From NCBI RefSeq assembly GCF_008373765.1, contig NZ_VUJW01000011.1:124001-188000 (forward strand): 64,000 bases of DNA, written 5' to 3'. The notes under the pieces were generated by a model, which did not search any database, was not told the DNA's origin, and worked only from the letters and a program-made list of their open reading frames with translations. This DNA comes from Nocardioides antri (GTDB taxonomy: Bacteria; Actinomycetota; Actinomycetes; Propionibacteriales; Nocardioidaceae). This document shows positions 7,288-17,517 of this stretch, piece by piece (the first letter of the stretch is position 1; every line of letters starts with the position of its first letter). The translations under genes and the position numbers were made by a program.

Positions 7288-9234
7288 CTACACCGGGGTG
7301 AGCGGCAGCAGCTTCTGGCCGGTGGGGCCGATCTGGATCTCGGTGTTCATCTCCGGGCACACGCCGCAGTCGTAGCAGGGGGTCCAGCGGCAGTCCTCGA
7401 CCTCGACGTCCGACTCCCCCGAGGCGACGGCGAGTGCGTCCTCCCAGTCCGCCCACAGCCAGTCCTTGTCGAGGCCGGAGTCGAGGTGGTCCCACGGGAG
7501 GATCTCGTCGTAGTCGCGGTCGCGGGTGGTGTACCAGTCGAGGTCGACACCGGTGCCCTCGAGCGCGGCCTCGGCGGCAGCCACCCAGCGGTCGTAGGAG
7601 AAGTGCTCGCTCCACCCGTCGAAGCGGCCACCGTCACGCCACACGGTCTCGATGATCCGGCCGACCCGGCGGTCGCCGCGGGACAGCAGTCCCTCGATGA
7701 TGCCGGGCTGCCCGTCGTGGTAGCGGAAGCCGATCGCGCGTCCGTAGCGCTTGTCGGCGCGCACCGTCTCGCGCAGCTGACGGAGGCGGCGGTCCGTGGT
7801 CTCGACGTCGAGCTGCGCGGCCCACTGGAACGGCGTGTGCGGCTTGGGCACGAACCCGCCGATCGACACCGTGCAGCGGATGTCGTTGCGGCCGGAGACC
7901 TCGCGGCCCTTGGCGATCACCTTCTTCGCCAGCTCGGCGATCTGCAGGACGTCCTCGTCGGTCTCGGTGGGGAGACCGCACATGAAGTAGAGCTTCACCT
8001 GCCGCCAGCCGTGGGAGTACGCCGTCGCCACGGTGCGGATCAGGTCCTCCTCGGTGACCATCTTGTTGATCACCTTCCGCATCCGCTCGCTGCCGCCCTC
8101 GGGCGCGAAGGTCAGGCCGGAGCGCCGGCCGTTGCGGGAGAACTCGTTGGCGAGGGTGATGTTGAAGGCGTCGACCCGTGTCGACGGCAGCGACAGCGAG
8201 ACGTTCGACCCCTCGTAGCGGTCGGCGAGGCCCTTGGCCACGTCGCCGATCTCGGTGTGGTCGGCAGAGCTCAGCGAGAGCAGGCCGACCTCCTCGAAGC
8301 CGGTCTTCTTCACGCCGTTGTCGACCATCGCGCCGATCGTCTCGATCGACCGCTCGCGCACCGGCCGGGTGATCATCCCGGCCTGGCAGAACCGGCAGCC
8401 ACGTGTGCAGCCGCGGAAGATCTCGACGCTGAACCGCTCGTGCACGGTCTCGGCGAGCGGCACCAGCGGGTTGGCCGGGTAGGGCCAGGAGTCGAGGTCC
8501 ATCAGGGTGTGCTTGCGCACCCGGTCGGGAGCCCACGGGCGGTTGGGGACGACGGCCGCGATCCGCGCTCCGTCCTCGGGGGCGTCGTACGACACGTCGT
8601 AGAACTGCGGCACGTAGACACTGCCACTGACGGCCAGTCGCCGGAGCAGCTCGAGCCGCCCACCGGGCGACCCCTCGCCCTTCCACTCCCGCACGACCTC
8701 CGAGATCGCGAGCACGACCTCCTCTCCGTCGCCGAGCACGGCGGCGTCGAGGAAGTCGGCGATCGGCTCCGGGTTGAACGCGGCGTGCCCGCCGGCGATC
8801 ACGATCGGGTGCTCGTCGGTGCGGTCGACGGCGTGGATCGGGATCCCCGCCAGGTCGAGCGCGTTGAGGAGGTTCGTGTAGCCGAGCTCGGTCGAGAAGC
8901 TGACGCCGAACACGTCGAACGCCCCTACCGGGCGGTGGCTGTCGACCGTGAACTGCGGGATCCCCTCGGACCGCATCACGGCCTCCATGTCGGGCCACAC
9001 CGAGTAGGTGCGCTCGGCGAGGATCCAGGGCCGCTCGTTGAGGACCTCGTAGAGGATCTGGACGCCTTGGTTGGGCAGGCCGACCTCGTAGGCGTCGGGA
9101 TACATGAGCGCCCAGCGCACCTCGACCGAGTCCCACTCCTTGCTCACCGAGTTGAGCTCGCCGCCGACGTACTGGATCGGCTTCGAGACCGACAACAGGT
9201 GCGGTTCGAGGCGGGGGAAGAGGGACGCAGGCAT
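7288..9234 (-). CDS. TIGR03960-family B12-binding radical SAM protein
   Basis: The product is a large radical SAM enzyme of unknown substrate. From ATG 9234 it is 648 residues. An in-frame extension to 9267 would run into the stop region of the upstream gene and is less likely. The N-terminal half has a cobalamin-binding-like Rossmann region (VFGVSFSTELGYTNLLNAL, PIVIAGGHAAFNPEP). The radical SAM core carries FRGCTRGCRFCQAGM, the CxxxCxxC cluster ligands, at about 270-285. The C-terminus ends with paired cysteines CRWTPCYDCGVC, typical of this family. In many actinobacteria this gene is followed by a DUF2344 (TIGR03936) gene and RNase E/G; here neither follows. Confidence 0.9.
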   Translation of the reverse strand: MPASLFPRLEPHLLSVSKPIQYVGGELNSVSKEWDSVEVRWALMYPDAYEVGLPNQGVQILYEVLNERPWILAERTYSVWPDMEAVMRSEGIPQFTVDSHRPVGAFDVFGVSFSTELGYTNLLNALDLAGIPIHAVDRTDEHPIVIAGGHAAFNPEPIADFLDAAVLGDGEEVVLAISEVVREWKGEGSPGGRLELLRRLAVSGSVYVPQFYDVSYDAPEDGARIAAVVPNRPWAPDRVRKHTLMDLDSWPYPANPLVPLAETVHERFSVEIFRGCTRGCRFCQAGMITRPVRERSIETIGAMVDNGVKKTGFEEVGLLSLSSADHTEIGDVAKGLADRYEGSNVSLSLPSTRVDAFNITLANEFSRNGRRSGLTFAPEGGSERMRKVINKMVTEEDLIRTVATAYSHGWRQVKLYFMCGLPTETDEDVLQIAELAKKVIAKGREVSGRNDIRCTVSIGGFVPKPHTPFQWAAQLDVETTDRRLRQLRETVRADKRYGRAIGFRYHDGQPGIIEGLLSRGDRRVGRIIETVWRDGGRFDGWSEHFSYDRWVAAAEAALEGTGVDLDWYTTRDRDYDEILPWDHLDSGLDKDWLWADWEDALAVASGESDVEVEDCRWTPCYDCGVCPEMNTEIQIGPTGQKLLPLTPV

Positions 9235-9245
9235 GGGACCCGATT

Positions 9246-9824
9246 TTACGGCGCGGATGGCGTCCACGCCTCATCGCGGCCGAAGCGGGCCAGCAGGTCG
9301 TGCTGCGGATCCCCGGTGAGCGGGGCCTGCGGGCCGACAGCCCCGGCGTGGCGGTACATCTCCTCGCGGGAGGCGAACCACTCGGACAGGGCGGCCACCA
9401 GCTCCGGCGAGATCCGCGCTTCGGCGCCGATCGCGACGGCGAGGTCCCAGCCGTGGACGAGGTGGTCCGCGGCGAGCTGCCAGACGTACTCGTCCGCCCG
9501 CTCCTCGCCGTACGACAGGTGCACGGTTTCGCGACGCGGCAGCAGGTCGCCCACCGCGAGTACTGCCGCGTCGGCGGCAGTGCGCGCCGTCGCGACCGGG
9601 TCGGCGCCGAGCACGTCACCGTCGAACCGGTCGCCGACCTCGTCGAGCGTGCGGCCCTCCATCAACGGGACGGTCCACAGGTCCTCCCCCGCGACGTGGT
9701 TGACGAGTGCCCGCACGTCCCAGTCCGCGCACGGCGTCGGGTCCGCCCACTGGTCGGGTCCCACGGCGTCGACGCACATGGTCCACCAGTCGACCGTGCG
9801 GCGGTGCATGTCCTCGGTGTCCAT
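9246..9824 (-). CDS. TIGR03086-type DinB/mycothiol-dependent metal-binding protein
   Basis: The 192-residue protein belongs to the DinB-like four-helix family related to mycothiol-dependent maleylpyruvate isomerase. It shows the N-terminal pattern PTPCADWDVRALVNHVAGED and a later QLAADHLVHGWDLAVAIG; the His residues in NHV and DHLVHGWD fit the three-His metal site. Such proteins may use mycothiol to detoxify electrophiles, but the substrate here is unknown. The start is ATG 9824; no strong ribosome site is visible. The stop is 11 bases before the radical SAM start, so it heads that operon. Confidence 0.8.
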   Translation of the reverse strand: MDTEDMHRRTVDWWTMCVDAVGPDQWADPTPCADWDVRALVNHVAGEDLWTVPLMEGRTLDEVGDRFDGDVLGADPVATARTAADAAVLAVGDLLPRRETVHLSYGEERADEYVWQLAADHLVHGWDLAVAIGAEARISPELVAALSEWFASREEMYRHAGAVGPQAPLTGDPQHDLLARFGRDEAWTPSAP

Positions 9825-9845
9825 CGACCCATGGTGCGCCCACGG

Positions 9846-9877
9846 ACCGGCCGGCGCCAGGGTCGGCGCCGGCCGGT
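9846..9877 (-). terminator. Terminator hairpin after the first subtilase
   Basis: A perfect 13-base inverted repeat (9846-9858 and 9865-9877, ACCGGCCGGCGCC with its complement) has a six-base loop AGGGTC. It starts 13 bases after the subtilase stop and ends transcription before the DinB operon, which begins at 9824. Confidence 0.7.
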
Positions 9878-9890
9878 GCGGGTCAGGCGA

Positions 9891-11633
<1,743 letters not shown>

Positions 11634-11655
11634 GTGTGTCACCTTGGTGTTCCGT

Positions 11656-11699
11656 GCAGCCCTGTGGGGCTGCTGCCTCGGGTGCCCGATCGGGCACCC
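11656..11699 (-). promoter_or_regulatory. Two hairpins in the subtilase leader
   Basis: The upstream region of the first subtilase has two perfect inverted repeats. One is GCAGCCC-TGTG-GGGCTGC at 11656-11673. The other is a 20-base palindrome at 11680-11699 centred on GATC (half site GGGTGCCCGA). They could be an RNA leader structure or an operator. No known riboswitch class was recognised. Confidence 0.45.
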
Positions 11700-11781
11700 T
11701 CGCGGACCGTAGTGACGCCGGAGCACACCCGCCTACGCTCAACTTCTTGCACTGCAGGTAACTGCACCAGGGCGCGGTCTC

Positions 11782-11787
11782 TACACT
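11782..11787 (+). promoter_or_regulatory. Candidate -10 of the His-rich lipoprotein gene
   Basis: TACACT at 11782-11787 fits a -10 box and would place the transcript start only about three bases before ATG 11798, so the mRNA would be near-leaderless. The -35 is weak. Two direct copies of ACTGCA, spaced ten bases apart (11751-11756 and 11761-11766), lie where a regulator could bind. Confidence 0.35.
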
Positions 11788-11797
11788 CGGCCGCGCC

Positions 11798-12670
11798 ATG
11801 AGCACCTGCCGCCTGACCGCCGCCGTCGCTGCCGTCCTGTGCCTGGCGACCGGCTGCACCGGCACCGAGGGCCCACCGGCCGACCCCGACCGGGTCGTGG
11901 TCAACCCGCCGGCAGAGGGCGAAGGCCACACCCACGCGCCGGGCGAGACCGACGCCGGGCCCATCGGCGACGGCACCCGCGCGACTGCCGGCGGCTACCG
12001 GCTCGACGCCGTGCGCCTGCCGGGCCGGGCAGGAGCGCCGGGAGACGTCCGGTTCCGGGTGCTGGGTCGCGACGGGCGGCCGGTCACCGACTACGTCGAG
12101 GAGCAGACGAAGCTGCTGCACCTGTACGTCGTACGCACCGACCTCGCGGTCTTCCGGCACCTGCACCCGGTCCTCGACGACGGCACCTGGACGGCCCGCG
12201 CCGACCTCGGGGAGCCGGGCGACTACCGGGTGATCACGGAGTTCCGGCCCGCCGCCACCGAGCGGCCGGTGCTGCTCGGCACGACCGTGACGGTGCCCGG
12301 GCGGTGGCGGTCCGCCGGCGTGCCGCCGGCCGGTGAGCAGACGAGCGACGACGGGGTGGTCCGCGTGGCCGCGGTGGGCCCCGGCGAGGTCGGCCGGGAC
12401 GGACGGCTCCGGCTGGCCGTCACCGACGTCGACGGGAACCCGCTGACGCTGGGCAGCTATCTCGGCACCTCCGCGCACGTGACCGGCTTCGTGGTCGGCA
12501 GCGGCGGCTTCGTGCACGTGCACCCCTACGGCGCGCCCGAGACCACGCAGGACGGCACGGTGCTGACCTTCCACACCGCGTTCGAGGAGGCCGGCGACTA
12601 CCGCTTCTTCGTGCAGGTGCGGGTCGACGGCTTCCTCCACACGGTGCCCGTCACCGTCCCGGTCAGCTGA
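11798..12670 (+). CDS. His-rich lipoprotein linked to copper genes
   Basis: The 290-residue protein has a lipoprotein signal: MSTCRLTAAVAAVLCLATGC, with the lipobox LATGC and modified Cys20. The mature part has a His/Glu-rich segment (EGHTHAPGET), then two beta-sandwich-like repeats. These include VFRHLHPVLDDGTW at about 125-138 and GGFVHVHPYG at about 230-239; His pairs in both could bind metal. The spacing and context next to CopC-CopD and YcnI suggest a role at the outside of the membrane in copper binding or delivery, which is inference. Its 3' end overlaps that of the convergent CopCD gene by eight bases. I do not know an experimentally characterised member. Confidence 0.72.
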   Translation: MSTCRLTAAVAAVLCLATGCTGTEGPPADPDRVVVNPPAEGEGHTHAPGETDAGPIGDGTRATAGGYRLDAVRLPGRAGAPGDVRFRVLGRDGRPVTDYVEEQTKLLHLYVVRTDLAVFRHLHPVLDDGTWTARADLGEPGDYRVITEFRPAATERPVLLGTTVTVPGRWRSAGVPPAGEQTSDDGVVRVAAVGPGEVGRDGRLRLAVTDVDGNPLTLGSYLGTSAHVTGFVVGSGGFVHVHPYGAPETTQDGTVLTFHTAFEEAGDYRFFVQVRVDGFLHTVPVTVPVS

Positions 12671-14294
12671 CGTCGACGGTCAGCGTCGTGACCGGGTTCT
12701 CGAACTCGTCGACGCGGAGGCTCACCTGGACCTCCCACGCCCCCGCGGACGGGAACGTGACGTCGGCGAGGTAGGTCCCGGCCCCCGTCGGCGTCACCGG
12801 GACGGTGCCGAGGTCCAGGTCTCCGGACCTGAGGGAGACCTCGGGACGGGCGTGGAGGTCGACCGGCTCACCTGCCAGGTCCTGGACCTGCACCGTCAGC
12901 TGCCGCTGTCGTCCCGTGCCCGCGTCCAGCACCGCGAGGACCTGGAGGTCCCCCGCGACGGCGCGCCCGACGGCGGTGGCTGTCGCGGCGGCCGTGGTTG
13001 CCGGGTCCTCGCGCGGCGGCTGCTCGACCAGGAAGCCGGTCACGCCGAGCAGACCCACCAGGAGGACCGCCTCGACGGTGACCGCGCGGCGGACGGCGTA
13101 CGTCCCCCGGCGGCGCGCCTCGTGGGCGCCCTCGCTGACGCCCGGCAGCAGCCGGAGGCGGTTCCACGCGGCGACGGCGACGACGACGAGCGCGATGCCG
13201 ACCTTGACCAGCAGCAGCCGGCCGTAGGTCGTGTCGACGAGCCCGCTCCAGGAGCCGAGGATGCGCCAACCCAGGAGGGCCCCCGCGACGGCCAGGACCG
13301 CGAGCAGCCCGGCGGCGACGGTCGAGAACCGGCTGAGCAGCAGTGCCCCGTCGCGCTCGCGGCCCGCGAGTGACGGGATCGTGAGGACGAGACCGACCAG
13401 GCCGCCCAGCCAGACCGCGCCGGCGCTGAGGTGGAGGGCGTCGGTGAGGACGAGGAGGGAGACCGGCTCGTAGGCGCGGGTATGGCCCACCAGCGCCGGC
13501 GACCAGACCGCGAGGCCCGCGCCGAGGTCGCCCGCCAGGGACGGGGTCGGGCGGCCGGCGAGCGCGGCCGCCAGGCCGAGCCCGACGACCTGGAGCACGA
13601 GCACCGTGAGGTCGTCACCCACCAGGGCCGGGTCGAACGAGCCCGGCTCGAGCACGCCGCCGATGCCGGCTCCGCGCTGGTAGGCGCCGGACACGGGTAC
13701 GGCGATCGCGGCCACCGTGACCGCGGCCGCGGCCGAGACGCGGAGGAGCCGGAGCAGGCGTCGGCGTACGGACTCGTGGAGGCGGATGCCACGCGACGTC
13801 CAGGACAGGAAGATCGTGAGGCCGGCGGCGAGCAGGAGGGCGACGTACGACAGCCCCTGCACGACACTCGCGACCGCGCGCATGGCGGTGTCGTCAGTCG
13901 CCGGTGCGTCCCGCGGCGGGGAGACCGACTCGCTCGGCGCCCCGAGGTGGAAGGTCAGCGACCCGGCGATCGGGTGGCCGTCCGTGGAGACCACCCGCCA
14001 GGCGACGACGTAGGTGCCGTCGGCGAGGTCGTCGGGCAGCTCGGCCGTCACGACCTCGTCCCGCGCAGTGGCGTCGACGTCGAGCGGCTCTCCCGTGGCG
14101 TCGTAGGCCTGGATGCCGTCGTCCACCACGGACACCGGCTCGTCGTAGGTGAGGGTGACGACCTCCGGCGCCTCCTGGAGGACCTCGCCCTCGGCGGGGT
14201 CGGACGAGACCAGCGAGGCGTGCGCGGACGCCGGTGCGGCCGCCGAGCCCACGAGGAGCCCGGCGAGCAGCAGCGTCGTCAGCGCACGCCTCAT
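12663..14294 (-). CDS. CopC-CopD copper resistance/transport fusion
   Basis: The 543-residue protein fuses a periplasmic CopC domain to a CopD membrane domain, as in Bacillus YcnJ. Residues 1-24 are a signal peptide. The mature N-terminus is His25 (HASLVSSDPAEGE), the usual Cu(II) ligand, and DGHPIAGSLTF holds the second conserved His at about 110. Eight hydrophobic helices fill about 140-420, with a C-terminal extracytoplasmic beta domain after 440 (LQVLAVLDAGTGRQRQLTVQV). It should bind copper and move it across the membrane. The start is three bases downstream of the ycnI stop, so the two are one operon. Its stop overlaps the convergent lipoprotein gene. Confidence 0.93.
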   Translation of the reverse strand: MRRALTTLLLAGLLVGSAAAPASAHASLVSSDPAEGEVLQEAPEVVTLTYDEPVSVVDDGIQAYDATGEPLDVDATARDEVVTAELPDDLADGTYVVAWRVVSTDGHPIAGSLTFHLGAPSESVSPPRDAPATDDTAMRAVASVVQGLSYVALLLAAGLTIFLSWTSRGIRLHESVRRRLLRLLRVSAAAAVTVAAIAVPVSGAYQRGAGIGGVLEPGSFDPALVGDDLTVLVLQVVGLGLAAALAGRPTPSLAGDLGAGLAVWSPALVGHTRAYEPVSLLVLTDALHLSAGAVWLGGLVGLVLTIPSLAGRERDGALLLSRFSTVAAGLLAVLAVAGALLGWRILGSWSGLVDTTYGRLLLVKVGIALVVVAVAAWNRLRLLPGVSEGAHEARRRGTYAVRRAVTVEAVLLVGLLGVTGFLVEQPPREDPATTAAATATAVGRAVAGDLQVLAVLDAGTGRQRQLTVQVQDLAGEPVDLHARPEVSLRSGDLDLGTVPVTPTGAGTYLADVTFPSAGAWEVQVSLRVDEFENPVTTLTVDVS

Positions 14295-14297
14295 CGG

Positions 14298-14966
14298 TCA
14301 GGCCCTCCGGCTCCGGGCGAGCGCGAGACCACCCAGAACGACGCCGAGGATCCCGGCGCCGAGGCCGGCGAGCGCGAGGCCGCCGCCCTCCTCGACCTCC
14401 TCCTCGTCGGTCGCCTCGACCCGACCTGCAGGCTCGTCGGCCGCGGTGATCGTCACCAGCGGCGCCGGGTGCTCGAGGGCCTCGGCGTCCTGGCCGTCGG
14501 CCGCGACCTCGGTCCAGCCGGTCACCCCCCGCTCACAGCCCTGCACGACCGGGAAGGCGAGCGTCTCGCCCTCCGCGTCGGGCAGCTGGAGAGACAGCTC
14601 GAACGTGTCGCGCTGGCCGTCGGGCAGCGGGGTGCGGGCGGTGTAGACGACCTGCGCGACCCGCTCCGTGACCTTGTTGCCGTGCCCGTCGGTGATCGGC
14701 TCCTCCAGCCGGTCCATCACCTTCTCCACGTTCCAGTAGGGGTTGCGGGTCGGGGTGACCGCGTAGATCCCCGCCGGCAGGTCGATGGCGACGCGCGTCG
14801 TCGGCGAGCCGTCGCAGCCGTGCGGGACGCTGAAGGTCAGCACCGTGTAGGCGCCGGCGCCGGTCGCGCTCGGCGTGACGCTCACATGGGCGGCTGCCGG
14901 CGCGGCCATCAGCGCGATGGCAGTGAGTGCGCCTGCAGCGGGCAGGACTGTACGTCGGATGTGCAT
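14298..14966 (-). CDS. YcnI-family (DUF1775) copper-binding protein
   Basis: The 222-residue exported protein has a signal peptide (1-26), and the mature protein begins at His27 (HVSVTPSATGAG), the residue that coordinates copper in characterised YcnI proteins. The beta-sandwich YcnI domain spans about 27-165, with conserved FSVPHGCDGSPTTRVAIDLP, TPTRNPYW and two Cys likely to form a disulfide. A C-terminal membrane helix (LALAGLGAGILGVVLGGLAL) followed by RSRRA anchors it. It precedes CopCD by three bases. The pair should work together in copper acquisition or metallochaperone duty at the cell surface. Confidence 0.93.
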   Translation of the reverse strand: MHIRRTVLPAAGALTAIALMAAPAAAHVSVTPSATGAGAYTVLTFSVPHGCDGSPTTRVAIDLPAGIYAVTPTRNPYWNVEKVMDRLEEPITDGHGNKVTERVAQVVYTARTPLPDGQRDTFELSLQLPDAEGETLAFPVVQGCERGVTGWTEVAADGQDAEALEHPAPLVTITAADEPAGRVEATDEEEVEEGGGLALAGLGAGILGVVLGGLALARSRRA

Positions 14967-15039
14967 GGATGTTCCTTGTCGTCAGGATCGGGTGCGTGCG
15001 GGCGGGCGCGACCCACCCACCGATCCGGACAGGGTTCGG

Positions 15040-15585
15040 TCAGGCGGTCGCGAGCGACCGCGCGGGTGGCCCGCGGGTCGGCCCCGCCACGACGTCGCGT
15101 CCGACGAGCGCGACCGCGACTCGCCACGCGGCGACCCGGGTGCGGTGCGGCGTCGGCAGCGAGGGGGTGTCCGACCAGCCGAGGAGCACGTCGACCGCAC
15201 GGCGGCGCGCGATCCACACGACGGCCGCGACAGCGCCCGCAGCCAGGTGCGCCAGGAGCATCGGCCACGACAGGCCGAGCAGCGCGTCCGCGCCGGCACC
15301 GTGGGGGTGGAGGCCGCCGCCGCTCGTGAGCTGGACCAGCCATGCGTGCATGACCACCTGCAGCCCGACCAGCGCGGGCAGCACGAGCCGGACCGGCGCC
15401 CGGCCGCGGAGCACGACCAGGCCGGCGGCGTACGCCGTCGCGGCGATCGCCAGCAGCCACCCCGCCGACGGCAGCTCGCCACCGGCCGTGGTGTGCGCGA
15501 TCGCGAGCGCGGTCGTCGTCTCCGCCGCTGACAGCCCTGCGGACAGGCGCACCCCGGACCGGGGCACCTCGCGCAGGATCAGCAC
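15040..15585 (-). CDS. Small integral membrane protein next to copper genes
   Basis: A membrane protein of about 181 residues with four or five helices (for example PSAGWLLAIAATAYAAGLVVL, LVLPALVGLQVVMHAWLVQL and LSWPMLLAHLAAGAVAAVVWIA). It has His residues near membrane edges (LHPHGAG) that could bind metal. The frame is open up to GTG 15606, but that codon lies inside the perfect hairpin that follows the upstream subtilase, so GTG 15585 is the better start. The stop is 73 bases upstream of the ycnI start on the same strand. Family not recognised; a role with YcnI and CopCD is inference. Confidence 0.65.
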   Translation of the reverse strand: MLILREVPRSGVRLSAGLSAAETTTALAIAHTTAGGELPSAGWLLAIAATAYAAGLVVLRGRAPVRLVLPALVGLQVVMHAWLVQLTSGGGLHPHGAGADALLGLSWPMLLAHLAAGAVAAVVWIARRRAVDVLLGWSDTPSLPTPHRTRVAAWRVAVALVGRDVVAGPTRGPPARSLATA

Positions 15586-15599
15586 CCGCTCATCATGCC

Positions 15600-15636
15600 G
15601 GACCACCGGCCGGCGGCAGGTGCCGGCCGGTGGTCC
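15600..15636 (-). terminator. Terminator hairpin after the second subtilase
   Basis: A perfect 15-base inverted repeat (15600-15614 GGACCACCGGCCGGC and 15622-15636) with a seven-base loop begins ten bases after the subtilase stop. It closely resembles the GGCCGG-containing hairpin behind the first subtilase at 9846-9877. It separates the subtilase from the ycnI operon. Confidence 0.75.
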
Positions 15637-15645
15637 GGGACGTGA

Positions 15646-17355
15646 TCAGCTGACCGAGACGTCGTCGATGAGGAACGCCGTCGCCACCGCCCAGTCCTCG
15701 ACTCCGACGAACCGCAGCTCGACCGTCTGACCCGCGAACGCGGCCATCGACGCCGAGCGCAGGACGTAGCCCGCCGACGCGTTCGCGTTCGAGAGCGTCA
15801 TGACAGTGGTCGACGTGCCCCCCGCGACCACTCGCACCTGCAGCCTGTCGAAGGGGGTGGTGCCGAACTCGTCCGTCGTGATCCGGGTGTAGAACTGCAG
15901 CACCGGCGACCCGGCCGGCACGACGATGCCACGCTGGCTCAGCTGTTCGGTCGAGGAGAAGCCCTCGTCGCCCAGCACGGCGTGGCACAGGCCCGACCGC
16001 GGCGGCGGCGGGCCGGCGTCACAGTCGATCGTCCACTCCTGACCCTGCCAGATGCCCGGCCCGGACTCGAACCCGGGCTGCGCGACCTTGTTCGTGGACG
16101 CCGGCGGCGGCGGCGAGGTGATCGTGCTGCTGAACTTGGAGTAGAGCAGCTTGTTGGGCGACCCCGTACCGATGCCAGTCACCCGGTTCGGGGTCGCACT
16201 GTTGCGGATCGCGTTGGCGGTCGTGGCCGGGCTCGCGTTCGGGAACTGCTGCAGGTACGTCGCCACGACGCCCGCGACGTGCGGGCTCGCCATCGAGGTG
16301 CCGTTCTCGATGTGGACGGAGCTGTTCGAGACCGCGTAGGTCGACAGCACCTGCGAACCCGGGGCGAACAGGTCGAGGCAGGTCCCCCAGTTGGAGTACG
16401 ACGCCCGCGCGTCGTTGTAGGTCGTCGCACCCACCGTGAGCGCGTCGGGCGCGCTGGCGGGCGAGGCGGTGCACGCGTCGACGTTGCTGTTGCCGGCGGC
16501 GACGACATAGCTGACGCCGTCCGCGATCGAGTTGGCCACGGCGTCGTTGACTGCGCTCGAGAAGCCGCCACCCAGGCTCATGTTCGCGACTGCGGGCTCG
16601 CCCGGGTCATGGTCGCCGGTGACCCAGTCGATGCCCGCGATGACGCCGGCGAAGGACCCGCTGCCCTCGCAGTCGAGGACCCGCACGGCCACCAGGCGGA
16701 CGGCCTTGGCGACGCCGTACTTGGCTGCGCCGACGGTCCCGGCGACGTGGGTCCCGTGGCCGTTGCAGTCGAGCGAGCCGTTCCCGTCGGGGATCGAGCT
16801 GAACCCGTGGCTCGCCCGGGTGCCGAACTGCGCGTGCGTCCGCCGGATGCCGCTGTCGATGATGTAGGCGTTCACACCCGCGCCGGTGCGGTCGTAGTGG
16901 TAGGACCGGTTGAGCGGGCGGGCGCGCTGGTCGATCCGGTCGAGCCCCCACGGCGGGTCGTACTGGTCGCCCAAGGCGGTGACTGTCCGATCGGCCTCGA
17001 CATATGCGACACGCGGGTTGTTTTCGAGCGCCTGCAGCGCACGGTCGGGCAGTCGGGCCGCGAAGCCGTCGAGGGCAGCGCTGTAGTCGAACAGGATGTC
17101 GCCGCCGTGCTGGACGGCGTCGCGACGGGCGTCGCGCGTCGCCGCGACGCTCGCGTTGTCCTTCATGACGACGATGTATTGCCCCTGGATGACCCGGCTG
17201 ACCGACCCGTCGGCCGACGTCGCGCGGCCGAGGTCGTGTCGGACGTCGGGCGCGCCGACGGCGGGGTCGTGGCTGAGGGCGGCGAGCCCGCCGGCGACGA
17301 GGGCGCCGGCTGCGAGCCGCAGCGCACGGGAGCGTGCGCGCTTCGAGTTGGGCAT
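15646..17355 (-). CDS. Secreted S8 subtilisin-like protease (second paralogue)
   Basis: The 569-residue protein starts at ATG 17355, with GGGGAG about nine bases upstream. It has a basic signal peptide (MPNSKRARSRALRLAAGALVAGG), an I9 propeptide ([22 protein letters not shown]) and a full S8 catalytic domain. The catalytic residues are Asp in YIIDSGI, His in [11 protein letters not shown], Asn in AAGNSN and Ser in GTSMASPHVAG. A short SPPPPAST hinge leads to a C-terminal domain starting VAQPGFESG with two Cys (DCDAGPPP, GLCHAVL), likely a disulfide absent from the first paralogue. It should be exported and self-activating. The two proteases share architecture and flank the copper cluster. Confidence 0.93.
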   Translation of the reverse strand: MPNSKRARSRALRLAAGALVAGGLAALSHDPAVGAPDVRHDLGRATSADGSVSRVIQGQYIVVMKDNASVAATRDARRDAVQHGGDILFDYSAALDGFAARLPDRALQALENNPRVAYVEADRTVTALGDQYDPPWGLDRIDQRARPLNRSYHYDRTGAGVNAYIIDSGIRRTHAQFGTRASHGFSSIPDGNGSLDCNGHGTHVAGTVGAAKYGVAKAVRLVAVRVLDCEGSGSFAGVIAGIDWVTGDHDPGEPAVANMSLGGGFSSAVNDAVANSIADGVSYVVAAGNSNVDACTASPASAPDALTVGATTYNDARASYSNWGTCLDLFAPGSQVLSTYAVSNSSVHIENGTSMASPHVAGVVATYLQQFPNASPATTANAIRNSATPNRVTGIGTGSPNKLLYSKFSSTITSPPPPASTNKVAQPGFESGPGIWQGQEWTIDCDAGPPPPRSGLCHAVLGDEGFSSTEQLSQRGIVVPAGSPVLQFYTRITTDEFGTTPFDRLQVRVVAGGTSTTVMTLSNANASAGYVLRSASMAAFAGQTVELRFVGVEDWAVATAFLIDDVSVS

Positions 17356-17378
17356 GTGAGTAACTCCCCAAGGGATTC

Positions 17379-17388
17379 CGGGTACCCG
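17379..17388 (-). promoter_or_regulatory. Palindrome in the second subtilase leader
   Basis: CGGGTACCCG lies 24 bases upstream of the start codon, in a 162-base gap that also holds the short repeat CTGTG/CACAG. It sits at a similar place to the palindrome of the first subtilase. Regulatory meaning is uncertain, and nothing else was recognised in this gap. Confidence 0.3.
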
Positions 17389-17517
17389 AGCTGCCCAGGC
17401 TGGTCTGCGGTTCGTCCGATGCTGGCACTGTGGGCCCCCGCACAGGCCGAAACAGCCAGGATTCCCCCGATTTTTCATACCTCAGGCGGATCCAGGGGCC
17501 TGTCACCGCCCGCTTGC

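Noticed and set aside
15586-15606. GTG 15606 as the start of the small membrane protein
   Set aside because: It lies inside the perfect terminator hairpin of the subtilase; GTG 15585 avoids this.
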